DNA of 64,000 bases, taken from assembly GCA_900316975.1 (NCBI GenBank), contig ONFA01000007.1:1-64000 (forward strand), given 5' to 3'. Shown in pieces: positions 18,083-26,731 of the stretch. Position 1 is the first letter of the stretch, and every line of letters begins with the position of its first letter. Both the position numbers and the translations under genes were made by a program. The DNA comes from an uncultured Prevotellaceae bacterium. GTDB lineage: Bacteria > Bacteroidota > Bacteroidia > Bacteroidales > Bacteroidaceae. Under the pieces are notes generated by a model that did no database searches, was not told the origin of the DNA, and worked only from the letters and a program-made list of their open reading frames with translations.

Positions 18083-19261
18083 TCAGCGCAAACGGTTTCT
18101 CTTGAAGTGGTTCTTCACATATATAAAATAGAAGAAAACTCCTACGAGATTAACCACAAAAGCGAACCAAAAGGCAGCCGAGTAGCCTGTATGATGAATC
18201 GCCATGCCACCCAACACGACACCCAAGCCCATGCCAATATCCCAACAGGTGAGCTGGGAAGAGTTGGCAGTACCACGCTTGTTATTAGGAGCCAAATTGA
18301 TGAACATTGTCTGCATGCCAGGCCAGATGTGACCATTGCCCAAGCCAATGATGATGGCTGCACCATAATACCCTATCGGATTCTTCAGCATGGCAAAGAG
18401 CAGATAGCCAAGCACACTGATGAGGATGCCATGATTCACATTCTCCACCACCTTCCCTTTCCGCAAGGAACGGGCACCAATCAGACGCGAGAGAATCAAC
18501 CCCGTACACAACACGGCAAACCAAGCCCCGGTTCCTGCTGTCATACCCAATTCCTCCTTTCCGTAAATGGCAAGATAAGTGGCAAGCACACCATACGACA
18601 AACCCACACACACCATCACCAAACCCTCACTCCAGCCTTTCACAAGAAAGAAGCGGTCAAACGATAACGGGTCTTTGTTCGGCACAATTTCTTTTGTGGG
18701 GAAATGCACCGTCGCATTGATAGCAAGTCCAATACCAGCCGTACACAAGGCTATCAAGAATATAACATTGTAATCACCGATAGAATCATAAATCATCAAT
18801 CCCACCGTAGGTGCCATGCTGGTGGCAAGATTGTTCGACAAACCATAATAACCAATGCCTTCAGCCCTTCTTGATGACGGCAGCACATCAATCGCACTTG
18901 TACTGTTTGCCACAGTGACCGCTCCCATCGGTGCTCCATGTACTGTTCTAATAATAGCAAACAACGTCATCGTACCTGCAATCAGATACCCTGCAAACAA
19001 GGCGAAGAACAAGAAATAGCACGTCAGCAGCACCATCTTCCGAGAAAAACTATCCACCATATACCCTGCGATAGGGCGTGCCAACAAAGCCGTCAATGTA
19101 TAGCCTGACAACACAAAACCAATCGTGTCTTTATCTGCCTGATAAGTCTCGCTCAGATACAGCGGAAGCAAAGGCGTAACCACCATGAAAGAAAAGAAAA
19201 TCATGAAGTTGGCACACCATACTTTCACATAATTTGCGTTCCAAAGTTTATCTTTTTCCAT
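18083..19261 (-). CDS. MFS transporter
   Basis: A 392-residue inner-membrane secondary transporter with about 12 hydrophobic helices. It has the MFS loop 2-3 signature in the region YTLTALLARPIAGYMVDSFSRKMVLL, where D and R/K residues lie after helix 2. I place it with the drug/sugar exporter-like MFS_1 group; the substrate is unknown. The open frame extends to a TTG at 19273, but that TTG is the end of the -7 box (TAACTTTG, 19278-19271). The ATG at 19261 is therefore the start, with a leader of only a few nucleotides. Confidence 0.9.
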   Translation of the reverse strand: MEKDKLWNANYVKVWCANFMIFFSFMVVTPLLPLYLSETYQADKDTIGFVLSGYTLTALLARPIAGYMVDSFSRKMVLLTCYFLFFALFAGYLIAGTMTLFAIIRTVHGAPMGAVTVANSTSAIDVLPSSRRAEGIGYYGLSNNLATSMAPTVGLMIYDSIGDYNVIFLIALCTAGIGLAINATVHFPTKEIVPNKDPLSFDRFFLVKGWSEGLVMVCVGLSYGVLATYLAIYGKEELGMTAGTGAWFAVLCTGLILSRLIGARSLRKGKVVENVNHGILISVLGYLLFAMLKNPIGYYGAAIIIGLGNGHIWPGMQTMFINLAPNNKRGTANSSQLTCWDIGMGLGVVLGGMAIHHTGYSAAFWFAFVVNLVGVFFYFIYVKNHFKRNRLR

Positions 19262-19266
19262 AAATC

Positions 19267-19299
19267 TTTGCAAAGTTACAGATTTTTTTCATACCTTTG
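19267..19299 (+). promoter_or_regulatory. Promoter of the beta-flower gene, overlapping the divergent MFS promoter
   Basis: On the plus strand TTTG (19267-19270), 21 bp, TACCTTTG (19292-19299). The minus-strand -7 box of the MFS gene, TAACTTTG (19278-19271), lies inside this spacer. The two -7/-33 boxes share the short palindrome TTTGCAAAG, so the two divergent promoters should exclude each other. Confidence 0.6.
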
Positions 19300-19330
19300 C
19301 CGCATCAAAACCTAAAAAGGAGGATTGTTT

Positions 19331-19744
19331 ATGAAAAAATTACTTTTGTTATTGGCATTGGGCTTGACCACATTGTCAATGAATGCTCAAGATTTGAGAA
19401 ATAGCAGCAATTCGTACATCGGGAAAATTGAGTCGGACGGCACTGTGAGGAACAGCAGCAACTCATGCATTGGTAAGATTGAGCGCGATGGCACCATCCG
19501 CAACTCAAGCAATGCCAGCATCGGAAAGATCGACTCTGACGGAACAATCCGCAATGCCAGCAATTCCAGCATCGGAAAGGTGGAAAGCAACGGAACGGTA
19601 AGAAATGGCAGCAATTCTTCGATTGGAAAGATTGAATCAGACGGAACCGTGAGGAACAGCAGCAACTCTTGCATCGGTTATGCCAAAGGCGTTCCTGTTC
19701 GCTATGCTGCCGTATTCTTCTTCTTTGATTTCTTCAAGAAATAA
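19331..19744 (+). CDS. Secreted 17-residue repeat protein (5-fold beta-flower type)
   Basis: A 137-residue secreted protein. After a signal peptide (MKKLLLLLALGLTTLSMNAQ) come five full 17-residue repeats, RN-(S/A/G)-SN-x-x-IGK-(I/V)-x-x-(D/N)-GT-(V/I), and a sixth partial copy. The tail is strongly aromatic (VFFFFDFFKK). Five such units match the family called 5-fold beta-flower proteins, known in Bacteroides; its function is not known. The ATG at 19331 follows a very strong ribosome site (AAAAAGGAGG), rare in this phylum, suggesting high expression. It is preceded by a consensus promoter that overlaps the divergent MFS promoter. Confidence 0.85.
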   Translation: MKKLLLLLALGLTTLSMNAQDLRNSSNSYIGKIESDGTVRNSSNSCIGKIERDGTIRNSSNASIGKIDSDGTIRNASNSSIGKVESNGTVRNGSNSSIGKIESDGTVRNSSNSCIGYAKGVPVRYAAVFFFFDFFKK

Positions 19745-19827
19745 GAGGGGAAGGGAAAACTAAAAGTATAATATAAGTTACCATCGTCAACAGAAGACGC
19801 GGTAATATTTAAAGGTTTAAAACTAAA

Positions 19828-19869
19828 AAGTGAAAGTCACCGCCTTCAGATGGCAAGTGACTTTCACTT
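19828..19869. terminator. Bidirectional terminator between the beta-flower gene and aqpZ
   Basis: A perfect 13-bp stem AAGTGAAAGTCAC (19828-19840) with GTGACTTTCACTT (19857-19869), extended outward by AAAACTA/TAGTTTT, lies between convergent genes. Its loop (CGCCTTCAGATGGCA) resembles the centre of the lysS-gpsA spacer. Confidence 0.8.
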
Positions 19870-19884
19870 CTAGTTTTCTATCCT

Positions 19885-20556
19885 TTATTTCTCTTCACCG
19901 ATAATCTTCCAAACACCAGCGGCAATGGCAGCGCCCACAAATGGACCAACGATGAACACCCAAAGGTCGCTAAGCGCCTGACCACCTTCAAAGATTGCAG
20001 GACCGATAGAACGTGCAGGGTTGACAGAAGTGCCTGTGTAGTGAATGCCTACGAGGTGGATGAGGATGAGTGACAGACCGATGGCAAGACCGGCAAAATT
20101 GCCTGCACCTTTCTTGGCATCAGTGGTGCCGAGCACTACGAGCACGAAGATGCAAGTGAGAACGATTTCAGCAATGACACCCACCACTACACCATGGTTT
20201 CCACAACTGTTGGCACCAGTGAGCGTACCACCAGCCTGAGCCATATCGTTAGAAGTCAAAGCAAAAAGAATGGCAGCACCAATGATGGCACCAATCACCT
20301 GAAAGACCATATACATGGCTGCATCCTTACCACTGATGCGCTTAGAGATAAGGCAACCAAGTGTGATGGCTGGATTGATGTGGCAGCCAGAGATACCGCC
20401 AATAGTGTAAGCCATTGCCACAACAGCCAAACCGAAAGCCACGGCTGTACCAACTACAGATGCTGTGTCAGAACCACAATTAAGCGATACGGCTGTACCG
20501 CAACCAAGAAGTGTAAGAACCATTGTTCCCACCATTTCTGCAAGATACTTTTTCAT
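19885..20556 (-). CDS. aqpZ: Aquaporin (MIP family)
   Basis: An inner-membrane water channel of 223 residues with six membrane helices and both half-helix NPA motifs: GCHINPAITLG near residue 60 and GTSVNPARSIG near 177. The conserved histidine and the narrow-filter residues around TSVNPAR fit the water-selective AqpZ type better than glycerol facilitators, which have a longer loop. It is a single gene on the minus strand with a weak -7 box (TAACTTTA, 20590-20583) upstream and a strong terminator downstream. Confidence 0.94.
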   Translation of the reverse strand: MKKYLAEMVGTMVLTLLGCGTAVSLNCGSDTASVVGTAVAFGLAVVAMAYTIGGISGCHINPAITLGCLISKRISGKDAAMYMVFQVIGAIIGAAILFALTSNDMAQAGGTLTGANSCGNHGVVVGVIAEIVLTCIFVLVVLGTTDAKKGAGNFAGLAIGLSLILIHLVGIHYTGTSVNPARSIGPAIFEGGQALSDLWVFIVGPFVGAAIAAGVWKIIGEEK

Positions 20557-20613
20557 TGTTCTAATTTTTTTGTTTGTAAATAATAAAGTTAATATCTCAC
20601 TTTGCGTAGAAAG

Positions 20614-21663
20614 TTACTGTTCCAGATGCAAGATGCCCCCCGTGGCTGGATAGAGCGTCAATTTAGTGGTAGCCCCCTTGTTAAAGAGCGCCGGACTAAG
20701 CGTATCGATAATGCCGAACTGTGCGAAAGGTAAATCCTGCTCGTACACAGCTCCCTGCATCGTATTGATAATAACGTGTGCCATACTGGGCATATTGTAC
20801 ACCAGCCCTTCAATTTTTCTTTTGGCAGTCTCTCTTTCATCAGGAAAAACTACCGTATGCAAGTTTTTCACAGAGAGGAAATAAGGGTCACCCGCCAAAT
20901 CGTCGGCTTCGACAAATCCCAACTTACGAGAGAACCTGAACAACACGTGCTTATCAATGTCTTCGGCCGGCATGATGGCATAAGATTTTGCCACAAATGT
21001 TGTATCGACATACCCTGTGAAGAGTTGTGTAAGTGCCTCTTCCTGTGCATTCAGTTCGTCCAGCACAATCTTAAGCGATGCCCCATCTTTAGGCATCGAC
21101 TCCACCTGTCCTCGCTTAATCGCATTCTTGCTCTCACGAATGTCAAGAATCTCCTGTGCAGTCAGTTCCGCCATTTTTGCAATGGATGTGGCTGACAAGA
21201 TTTCCTCCGTAAGATATTGACGTGCTTCCCGCTTATGATGAGTGGTCCGCATGTCTGGAAGGGCATGCTCTTCCTGCTCTGAATGGGCATTCACCGCCAC
21301 CAGAATACCGCTGTTGGTCAACTGCACCATCGGCGCCACCGTCTTGTCTTTCAACTTGACAGTATAAACCTTCGTCGTGTCGGGCACTCCTTCCTGATAG
21401 ACGGTCAGCGATGTCACATTCCAAGTGGTGGAAGGCTCGGCATTCACCCCACTGATGTGAAGATAACGTTCGGCGTATTTAGCAAATTCGCCAGGCGTAT
21501 AAACAACTTTAATGGCAGAAGCATCCACTTTCAGTAAGGTCTTCGGCAGCGCATAATTCACGCCATTGGCAGCAATGCCCGGATTAAACTCCGCCACCTG
21601 TGTCTGAGCCACCGCTACAAGCGACAACCACAAAGTCAACGAGATGATAATATTTCTTTTCAT
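20614..21663 (-). CDS. DUF4831 family secreted protein
   Basis: A 349-residue secreted protein with a signal peptide (residues 1-19, ending VAVAQ). The N-terminal half contains the region I recognise as DUF4831 (LPKTLLKVDASAIKVVYTPGEFAKYAERYL). The C-terminal half holds a second, probably beta-rich part (KHVLFRFSRKLGFVEADDLAGDPY). No enzymatic motif is visible. It lies 6 bp after nnr on the minus strand and is surely co-transcribed. This pairing is common in Bacteroides, but no functional link is known. Confidence 0.82.
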   Translation of the reverse strand: MKRNIIISLTLWLSLVAVAQTQVAEFNPGIAANGVNYALPKTLLKVDASAIKVVYTPGEFAKYAERYLHISGVNAEPSTTWNVTSLTVYQEGVPDTTKVYTVKLKDKTVAPMVQLTNSGILVAVNAHSEQEEHALPDMRTTHHKREARQYLTEEILSATSIAKMAELTAQEILDIRESKNAIKRGQVESMPKDGASLKIVLDELNAQEEALTQLFTGYVDTTFVAKSYAIMPAEDIDKHVLFRFSRKLGFVEADDLAGDPYFLSVKNLHTVVFPDERETAKRKIEGLVYNMPSMAHVIINTMQGAVYEQDLPFAQFGIIDTLSPALFNKGATTKLTLYPATGGILHLEQ

Positions 21664-21669
21664 ACCTTT

Positions 21670-23232
21670 CTATTTTCTCACCATACATTTATCTTCCCAC
21701 AGCACTTTGAAAGCCTTTGGCAGGTAATCCACAAGGTCGGAAGAAATCATTCCTTCATAACAGAGGTCTTCTGCCGCCAAATCACCTGCCAATCCATGCA
21801 GATAAACACCCAATCGTACTGCCACCTCCGGCATATAAGACTGAGCAAGCAACGCAAGAATGATACCAGTCAAGACATCGCCAGCACCAGCTGTCGCCAT
21901 GCCCGGATTACCTGTTGAATTGAAGAACACATTGCCTTCTGGAGTGACAATGGCTGAGTAAGCCCCCTTAATCAAAATAAAAACCTGCTGGCGCACAGCC
22001 AAATCACGCGTACGTTCCAATTCTTCATATGAATTGCGCGTCGTGCTAATTAAGCCAAACAACTCCTTCTTATGAGGTGTCAGGATACAACAACGCGGCA
22101 ATTGGGAAATCCAGCCACGATGAGAGCCAATGATGTTGAGTGCATCTGCATCAATCACCATCGGGCATTTCGTCATACTGACTTGCTCGATAAATGCCTG
22201 CACGGTATATGAAGAGGTCCCGATGCCCGGACCAATCGCCATCGCATCGTATTCACTCGTGTCAAAGGATTGGCTAAAACAACTGGCATCTACATCAATA
22301 TTAAGTATTGCCTCAGGAACCGCTGTATGCAAACTGCGGACATTGCACTCAGGAGTGCGGATGGTCAACTTCCCCACACCACTGCGCATACATGCCCTTG
22401 CGCCCAATATGGCGGCACCTGCCATCCCCTTCTTGCCAGCAATGAGCAAGGCATGCCCCACCGAACCCTTATGGGCAAACTTTGAACGCGTCCTGAGCAT
22501 CGGCAGAATGTCTTTCCTCTCTGTGAAATAATAGGGTGTAAGCGTTTCTTCTGTGCCAGGATCCGCGATGCCAATATCCAGCACTTCCCATTCCCCCACA
22601 TATTGTTCGTTCTCAGCAAAGAAAAACGCCAACTTAGGGTATTGAATCGTATAAGTGAAATTTGCCTTGACAATGTGGTTCATCACATTGTAAGTGTTGT
22701 CTTCACACATCAAGCCCGATGGTACATCAATGGAAACCACCGTAGCGGGCGATGCATTGATGTATTTCACGACCGATGCAAATCCCCCATTCAAGGGGCG
22801 AGAAAGTCCTGTGCCAAACAAACCGTCAACCACCAAATCCCCTTCTTCCAACTTGGGAGGAGTGAACTGCGATGTCACCTCCACAAACTCCACATTGCGC
22901 ACTCCCAGCATATTTTGCTTCACATCTTGAAAATCAATCAACCGCTGCTTATTGATTTGGCAATCAGGCGAAAGTTTTTCAGACGTATTGAAAAGATAGA
23001 CATATACCTTATAATTCGTTTCGCCCAACATGCGGGCAATCGCCAAGGCATCGCCACCATTATTACCAGGACCTGCAAATATCTTAACGGGGGTGTCAAT
23101 TGACCACCTTGAACGTATCTTGTCAGCAACAGCACGGGACGCACGTTCCATCAGGTTGGTAGAACTGACTGGCTCATGCTCTATGGTATAAGCATCTACG
23201 ATTTTTAACTGAGCAGAGGATAAAATCTTCAT
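21670..23232 (-). CDS. nnr: Bifunctional NAD(P)H-hydrate repair enzyme
   Basis: Repairs damaged, hydrated NAD(P)H. The N-terminal domain (about 1-210, YjeF_N) is the epimerase with GPGNNGGDALAIAR. The C-terminal domain (about 230-515, YjeF_C) is the ADP/ATP-dependent dehydratase with GSVGHALLIAGKKGMAGAA and the nucleotide motif GNPGMATAGAGDVLTG. The 520-residue length is normal for the fused form. A -7 box (TATTTTTG) lies about 47 bp before the ATG. It is divergent from hpt. Confidence 0.95.
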   Translation of the reverse strand: MKILSSAQLKIVDAYTIEHEPVSSTNLMERASRAVADKIRSRWSIDTPVKIFAGPGNNGGDALAIARMLGETNYKVYVYLFNTSEKLSPDCQINKQRLIDFQDVKQNMLGVRNVEFVEVTSQFTPPKLEEGDLVVDGLFGTGLSRPLNGGFASVVKYINASPATVVSIDVPSGLMCEDNTYNVMNHIVKANFTYTIQYPKLAFFFAENEQYVGEWEVLDIGIADPGTEETLTPYYFTERKDILPMLRTRSKFAHKGSVGHALLIAGKKGMAGAAILGARACMRSGVGKLTIRTPECNVRSLHTAVPEAILNIDVDASCFSQSFDTSEYDAMAIGPGIGTSSYTVQAFIEQVSMTKCPMVIDADALNIIGSHRGWISQLPRCCILTPHKKELFGLISTTRNSYEELERTRDLAVRQQVFILIKGAYSAIVTPEGNVFFNSTGNPGMATAGAGDVLTGIILALLAQSYMPEVAVRLGVYLHGLAGDLAAEDLCYEGMISSDLVDYLPKAFKVLWEDKCMVRK

Positions 23233-23278
23233 AATTCAGAGTTCTGAGGATTTGCAAATGGAGATATGCTTGATTGTG

Positions 23279-23286
23279 CAAAAATA
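23279..23286 (-). promoter_or_regulatory. -7 box of nnr
   Basis: TATTTTTG on the minus strand, 46 bp upstream of the nnr start; the upstream box is unclear. Confidence 0.4.
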
Positions 23287-23370
23287 GTAATTTGATAATT
23301 AAAAAACGAGTAAAAACGGATAAAATAACACTTGAAGTGATGTTTTTTCACGTTATTATCGCCAAATTTA

Positions 23371-23401
23371 CCCTAAAATAGGGATTTTTTTAGTAGATTT
23401 G
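23371..23401 (+). promoter_or_regulatory. hpt promoter with a palindromic operator candidate
   Basis: TAGATTTG (23394-23401) is the -7 box about 30 bp before hpt. Just upstream, where the spacer of the promoter would lie, is the perfect inverted repeat CCCTA-AAA-TAGGG (23371-23383). A regulator bound there would block sigma factor contact. No regulator is known from the window. Confidence 0.45.
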
Positions 23402-23430
23402 CAGTCAAATTAGGATTTCACGCATCAACA

Positions 23431-23964
23431 ATGATTACGATAAAAGACAAGCAATTTGAGCCGTTCATCCATCATACACAAATTGCAGAAAGAGTTGCAA
23501 CTTTGGCAGACAAACTCAATGCCGACTACAAAGGGAAGAACCCCATCCTCATAGCCATTTTGAATGGTGCTTTCATGTTTGCAGCAGACCTTGTGCGTCA
23601 ACTGAATTTCGACCACGAAATTCAGTTTGCCAAATTCTCTTCTTACGACGGCATGGACACCACAGGTAAGGTGAAGGAACTCATTGGGCTTTCCATCGAC
23701 ATCAAAGACCGCGATGTCATCATCGTAGAAGATATCATCGACACTGGAACCACCATGTACAACCTTCTCCCGAAACTGAAAGAAAGGGGAACAAAGTCTG
23801 TGGAGATTGCGGCTCTGCTCATGAAGCCGGGAAAACTAAGAGTACCACTCAATGTGAAATATTGCGCCATGGAAATCCCAAATGAATTCATCGTTGGCTA
23901 TGGCCTTGACTATGATGGCATCGGGCGCAACTACAAGAGCATCTATGTTGTGAAAGAGAACTAA
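23431..23964 (+). CDS. hpt: Hypoxanthine phosphoribosyltransferase
   Basis: A purine salvage enzyme that joins hypoxanthine or guanine to PRPP. The PRPP loop VIIVEDIIDTGTTMYNL (about 93-109) is intact, as is the N-terminal KNPILIAILNGAFMFAADL. The 177-residue length is normal. It heads the plus-strand group hpt-adk-obgE-pgeF, a conserved Bacteroidales order; adk follows by 60 bp. A palindrome in its promoter could mark control by a purine-responsive regulator. Confidence 0.95.
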   Translation: MITIKDKQFEPFIHHTQIAERVATLADKLNADYKGKNPILIAILNGAFMFAADLVRQLNFDHEIQFAKFSSYDGMDTTGKVKELIGLSIDIKDRDVIIVEDIIDTGTTMYNLLPKLKERGTKSVEIAALLMKPGKLRVPLNVKYCAMEIPNEFIVGYGLDYDGIGRNYKSIYVVKEN

Positions 23965-24024
23965 CCCGCTCTATCCAATCTATCACACCCATTAAAACTA
24001 AATATTCCTAACATAAACAACAAA

Positions 24025-24597
24025 ATGAAGAATATCATTATTTTCGGCGCCCCTGGTTCAGGCAAAGGCACCTACAGCGACGAAATCGTCGCACGCTATG
24101 GCATGGGACACATCTCTACAGGCGATGTGCTCCGCAGTGAAATTAAAAACGGTACAGAACTCGGCAAGATTGCCAAAGGATACATCGACAACGGGCAACT
24201 CATCCCCGACGAACTGATGATTGACATCCTTGCCAAGACTTACGACTCACTTCCAGCAGGTAAAGGAGTCATCTTTGACGGTTTCCCACGCACCATCGCA
24301 CAGGCAGAGGCTCTCAAGAAGATGCTCGCTGAACGTAAGCACGACATGGGCGTCATGATTGAACTCATTGTGGACGAAGAAACTCTCCTGGCGCGTCTGC
24401 TCAACCGTGCCATTGAGCAAGGTCGTGCCGACGACAACGAAGAAACCATCAAGAAGCGCTTCGAAGTATATCACAAACAGACCGAACCTCTTTCTAAATG
24501 GTTCGAGCAGGAAGGCATCCGCAACACCTTCACTTGGAAAGGTTCCAAGGAAGTAATGTTGGGCGAAATTTTTGCCTTCCTCGACAACGTCAAGTGA
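24025..24597 (+). CDS. adk: Adenylate kinase
   Basis: Interconverts ATP, ADP and AMP. The P-loop GAPGSGKGTYSDEI is at residues 8-21, the AMP-site GHISTGDVLR at about 30-39, and FDGFPRTIAQAEAL near 84. At 190 residues with a short lid and no zinc cysteines, it is the short form found in Bacteroidetes. Its stop codon (AAGTGA) forms the beginning of an AGTGAAA heptamer repeat that fills the gap to obgE. Confidence 0.97.
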   Translation: MKNIIIFGAPGSGKGTYSDEIVARYGMGHISTGDVLRSEIKNGTELGKIAKGYIDNGQLIPDELMIDILAKTYDSLPAGKGVIFDGFPRTIAQAEALKKMLAERKHDMGVMIELIVDEETLLARLLNRAIEQGRADDNEETIKKRFEVYHKQTEPLSKWFEQEGIRNTFTWKGSKEVMLGEIFAFLDNVK

Positions 24598-24604
24598 AAA
24601 AACA

Positions 24605-24705
24605 AGTGAAAAGTGAAAAATGAAAAATCAGTATTACCAGCTATTGGGGTTGTTGGCTAATCATTAGCAATGGTAACATAGATCTTTCACTCTTCACTTT
24701 TCACT
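24605..24705. repeat. Inverted heptamer repeat between adk and obgE
   Basis: Left arm AGTGAAA, AGTGAAA, AATGAAA (24605-24625); right arm TTTCACT, CTTCACT, TTTCACT (24685-24705). The centre carries ATTACC and GGTAAC arms at 24633 and 24672, as in the lysS-gpsA copy. It ends 13 bp before the obgE ATG, so a hairpin would sit in the obgE leader. Confidence 0.8.
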
Positions 24706-24718
24706 TTATCACTACATT

Positions 24719-25903
24719 ATGGATTCTAATTTCATTGATTACGTAAAAATCTATTGCCGTTCCGGCCGTGGTGGACGCGGTTCCACCCACATGCACCGTG
24801 CAAAATATCTGCCCAAGGGAGGTCCTGACGGAGGCAATGGTGGTCGCGGTGGACACGTCATTCTGCGTGGCAACCGCAACTACTGGACATTGCTCCATCT
24901 GCGCTATGACCGCCACATTCAAGCAGAACATGGTGGTAATGGCTCAAAGAATAAATCGACAGGCAAACAAGGGGCTAATGCCTACATCGAAGTGCCATGC
25001 GGCACTGCAGTGTATGATGCGGAAACGGGTGAATACATCTGCGATGTGACGGAGCATGAGCAGGAGGTAGTTTTGCTGAAAGGTGGTCGCGGCGGTTTGG
25101 GTAACTTCAATTTTGCCACACCCACCAACAAGGCACCACGCTATGCGCAACCTGGTGAGCCGATGCAGGAACGCACCTTCATTCTCGAACTGAAACTCTT
25201 GGCTGACGTTGGACTCGTAGGGTTCCCAAATGCAGGTAAATCGACCCTTGTCAATGCCATTTCTTCAGCCAAGCCGAAGATTGACAACTACCCCTTCACC
25301 ACCCTCGAACCTTCGCTCGGTATCGTTTCCTATCGCGATGGTCGTTCCTTCGTCATAGCCGACATCCCAGGCATCATCGAAGGTGCCAGTGAGGGACGTG
25401 GTTTAGGACTTCGTTTCCTTCGTCACATCGAGCGCAACTCCTTGCTGCTTTTCATGGTGCCATCCGACACTGAAGACATCCGCCATGAATACGACGTGCT
25501 GCTCAACGAGTTGGCACAATTCAACCCAGACCTGCTCGACAAGGGACGAGTGCTCGCCATTACCAAATGTGACCTTCTTGGGCAAGACGAGGAACTCAAG
25601 GATATGCTCAAGGAAGGACTGCCCGACGACATCCCTGTTGTATTCATCAGTTCCGTTGCCCAACAAGGGCTTCAGGAACTCAAAGACATCCTTTGGCAAG
25701 AAATGAACAGCGAAAGCAACAAAATCGCTGCTATCAACACCCAAGAGTCCATCATCCACTCTGCCAAGACCTTTGCCTACATGGATGACATAGCAGACGA
25801 CGATGAAGGTTGGGATGACGAAGACGCCCCTGAGGATGAGGACATTGAGTATCTTGACGAAGATGACATTGAAGACCTCGAAGACTTTGAATACGAAGAA
25901 TAA
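24719..25903 (+). CDS. obgE: Obg-family GTPase
   Basis: A GTPase of large ribosomal subunit assembly and stress signalling. The Gly-rich Obg fold fills residues 1-158 ([24 protein letters not shown]). The GTPase domain (about 159-330) has G1 [11 protein letters not shown]3 [14 protein letters not shown]4 ITKCD and G5 SSVAQQG. The tail (about 350-394) is almost wholly acidic ([16 protein letters not shown]), as in other Bacteroidetes Obg proteins. It is the third gene of hpt-adk-obgE-pgeF and precedes pgeF by 23 bp. Confidence 0.97.
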   Translation: MDSNFIDYVKIYCRSGRGGRGSTHMHRAKYLPKGGPDGGNGGRGGHVILRGNRNYWTLLHLRYDRHIQAEHGGNGSKNKSTGKQGANAYIEVPCGTAVYDAETGEYICDVTEHEQEVVLLKGGRGGLGNFNFATPTNKAPRYAQPGEPMQERTFILELKLLADVGLVGFPNAGKSTLVNAISSAKPKIDNYPFTTLEPSLGIVSYRDGRSFVIADIPGIIEGASEGRGLGLRFLRHIERNSLLLFMVPSDTEDIRHEYDVLLNELAQFNPDLLDKGRVLAITKCDLLGQDEELKDMLKEGLPDDIPVVFISSVAQQGLQELKDILWQEMNSESNKIAAINTQESIIHSAKTFAYMDDIADDDEGWDDEDAPEDEDIEYLDEDDIEDLEDFEYEE

Positions 25904-25926
25904 CCCCTCATCTTTTCATTCTGCTC

Positions 25927-26658
25927 ATGTTGATTTACTCCACTCCTTCACATATCACCGCCTTCTCCACCACAAGAGATGGCGGTGTTTCCATCCCTAT
26001 TTCGCGACTTTTCATGCCTCACCATCAGGTGCATGGCACCAAGACTGTCATTATCGACGAGGACTTCCTCACCAAGAATCCGCTTGAGCAAGTATTGGCA
26101 CTCGATGGAGTAGATGCCCTCTCCACCCAACTTTCCGACGTCTTTGTTTGTGTAAAGACAGCTGACTGCATCCCCGTTCTCTTGTGGGACGATGCGACTC
26201 ACGTCGTTTCTGCTGTGCATGCAGGTTGGAAAGGCACACAGAAACGCATCGTCGAAGCCAACATCGATGTGCTCCAAACCACCTATGGCACACAACCATC
26301 GAACCTTCACGCCATCATTGGTCCAGGCATAGGTTCCGAAAGTTTCGAAGTAGGCGATGAAGTTTATGACCTTTTTGCCCAAGCAGATTTCCCAATGGAG
26401 AGAGTCGCCAAGAAATACCCTCTCATGCACCCCAACAATCTGCATGGTTCTCTTCCCCTTTGGGGAGCAGGAGAGGACTTCCGTTGGCACATCGACCTTT
26501 GGGAATGCAATCGTCTGCAACTCATCAAAAAAGGTGTCAACCCCGAAAACATCTACGTTTCAGGCATTGACACCTATACCAACTATGACCGTTTCTTCTC
26601 TGCCCGTCGTCACATCGACGGCAGAATCATCAACGGCATTATGATAGTTGACAGTTGA
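25927..26658 (+). CDS. pgeF: Purine nucleoside phosphorylase / laccase-domain protein (YfiH)
   Basis: Members of this family (DUF152) are zinc- or copper-containing; they act as adenosine phosphorylase/deaminase and, as PgeF, edit peptidoglycan precursors. Metal-binding motifs are present: CVKTADCIPVLLWD, AVHAGWKGTQKRIV and IGPGIGSESFEVGDEV. The 243-residue length fits. The last residues (IVDS) and stop are encoded by the first units of an AGTTGAC/AGTTGAT heptamer repeat. The convergent HAD gene ends in the inverted copy with the same residues, so the native C-terminus may have been replaced. Confidence 0.92.
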   Translation: MLIYSTPSHITAFSTTRDGGVSIPISRLFMPHHQVHGTKTVIIDEDFLTKNPLEQVLALDGVDALSTQLSDVFVCVKTADCIPVLLWDDATHVVSAVHAGWKGTQKRIVEANIDVLQTTYGTQPSNLHAIIGPGIGSESFEVGDEVYDLFAQADFPMERVAKKYPLMHPNNLHGSLPLWGAGEDFRWHIDLWECNRLQLIKKGVNPENIYVSGIDTYTNYDRFFSARRHIDGRIINGIMIVDS

Positions 26659-26731
26659 TAGTTGACAGTTGATAGTTTTTCCATTCGGTATTCGTGCATC
26701 GCGTTAGCCTAACTATCAACTGTCAACTCTT
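26646..26731. repeat. Inverted heptamer repeat shared by two convergent gene ends
   Basis: Left arm AGTTGAC, AGTTGAT, AGTTGAC, AGTTGAT, AGTTTTT (26646-26680); right arm AACTATC, AACTGTC, AACTCTT (26711-26731). The left arm encodes the VDS and stop of pgeF, and the right arm encodes the VDS and stop of the HAD gene. The arms form a strong hairpin in both directions and probably terminate both transcripts. Confidence 0.85.
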
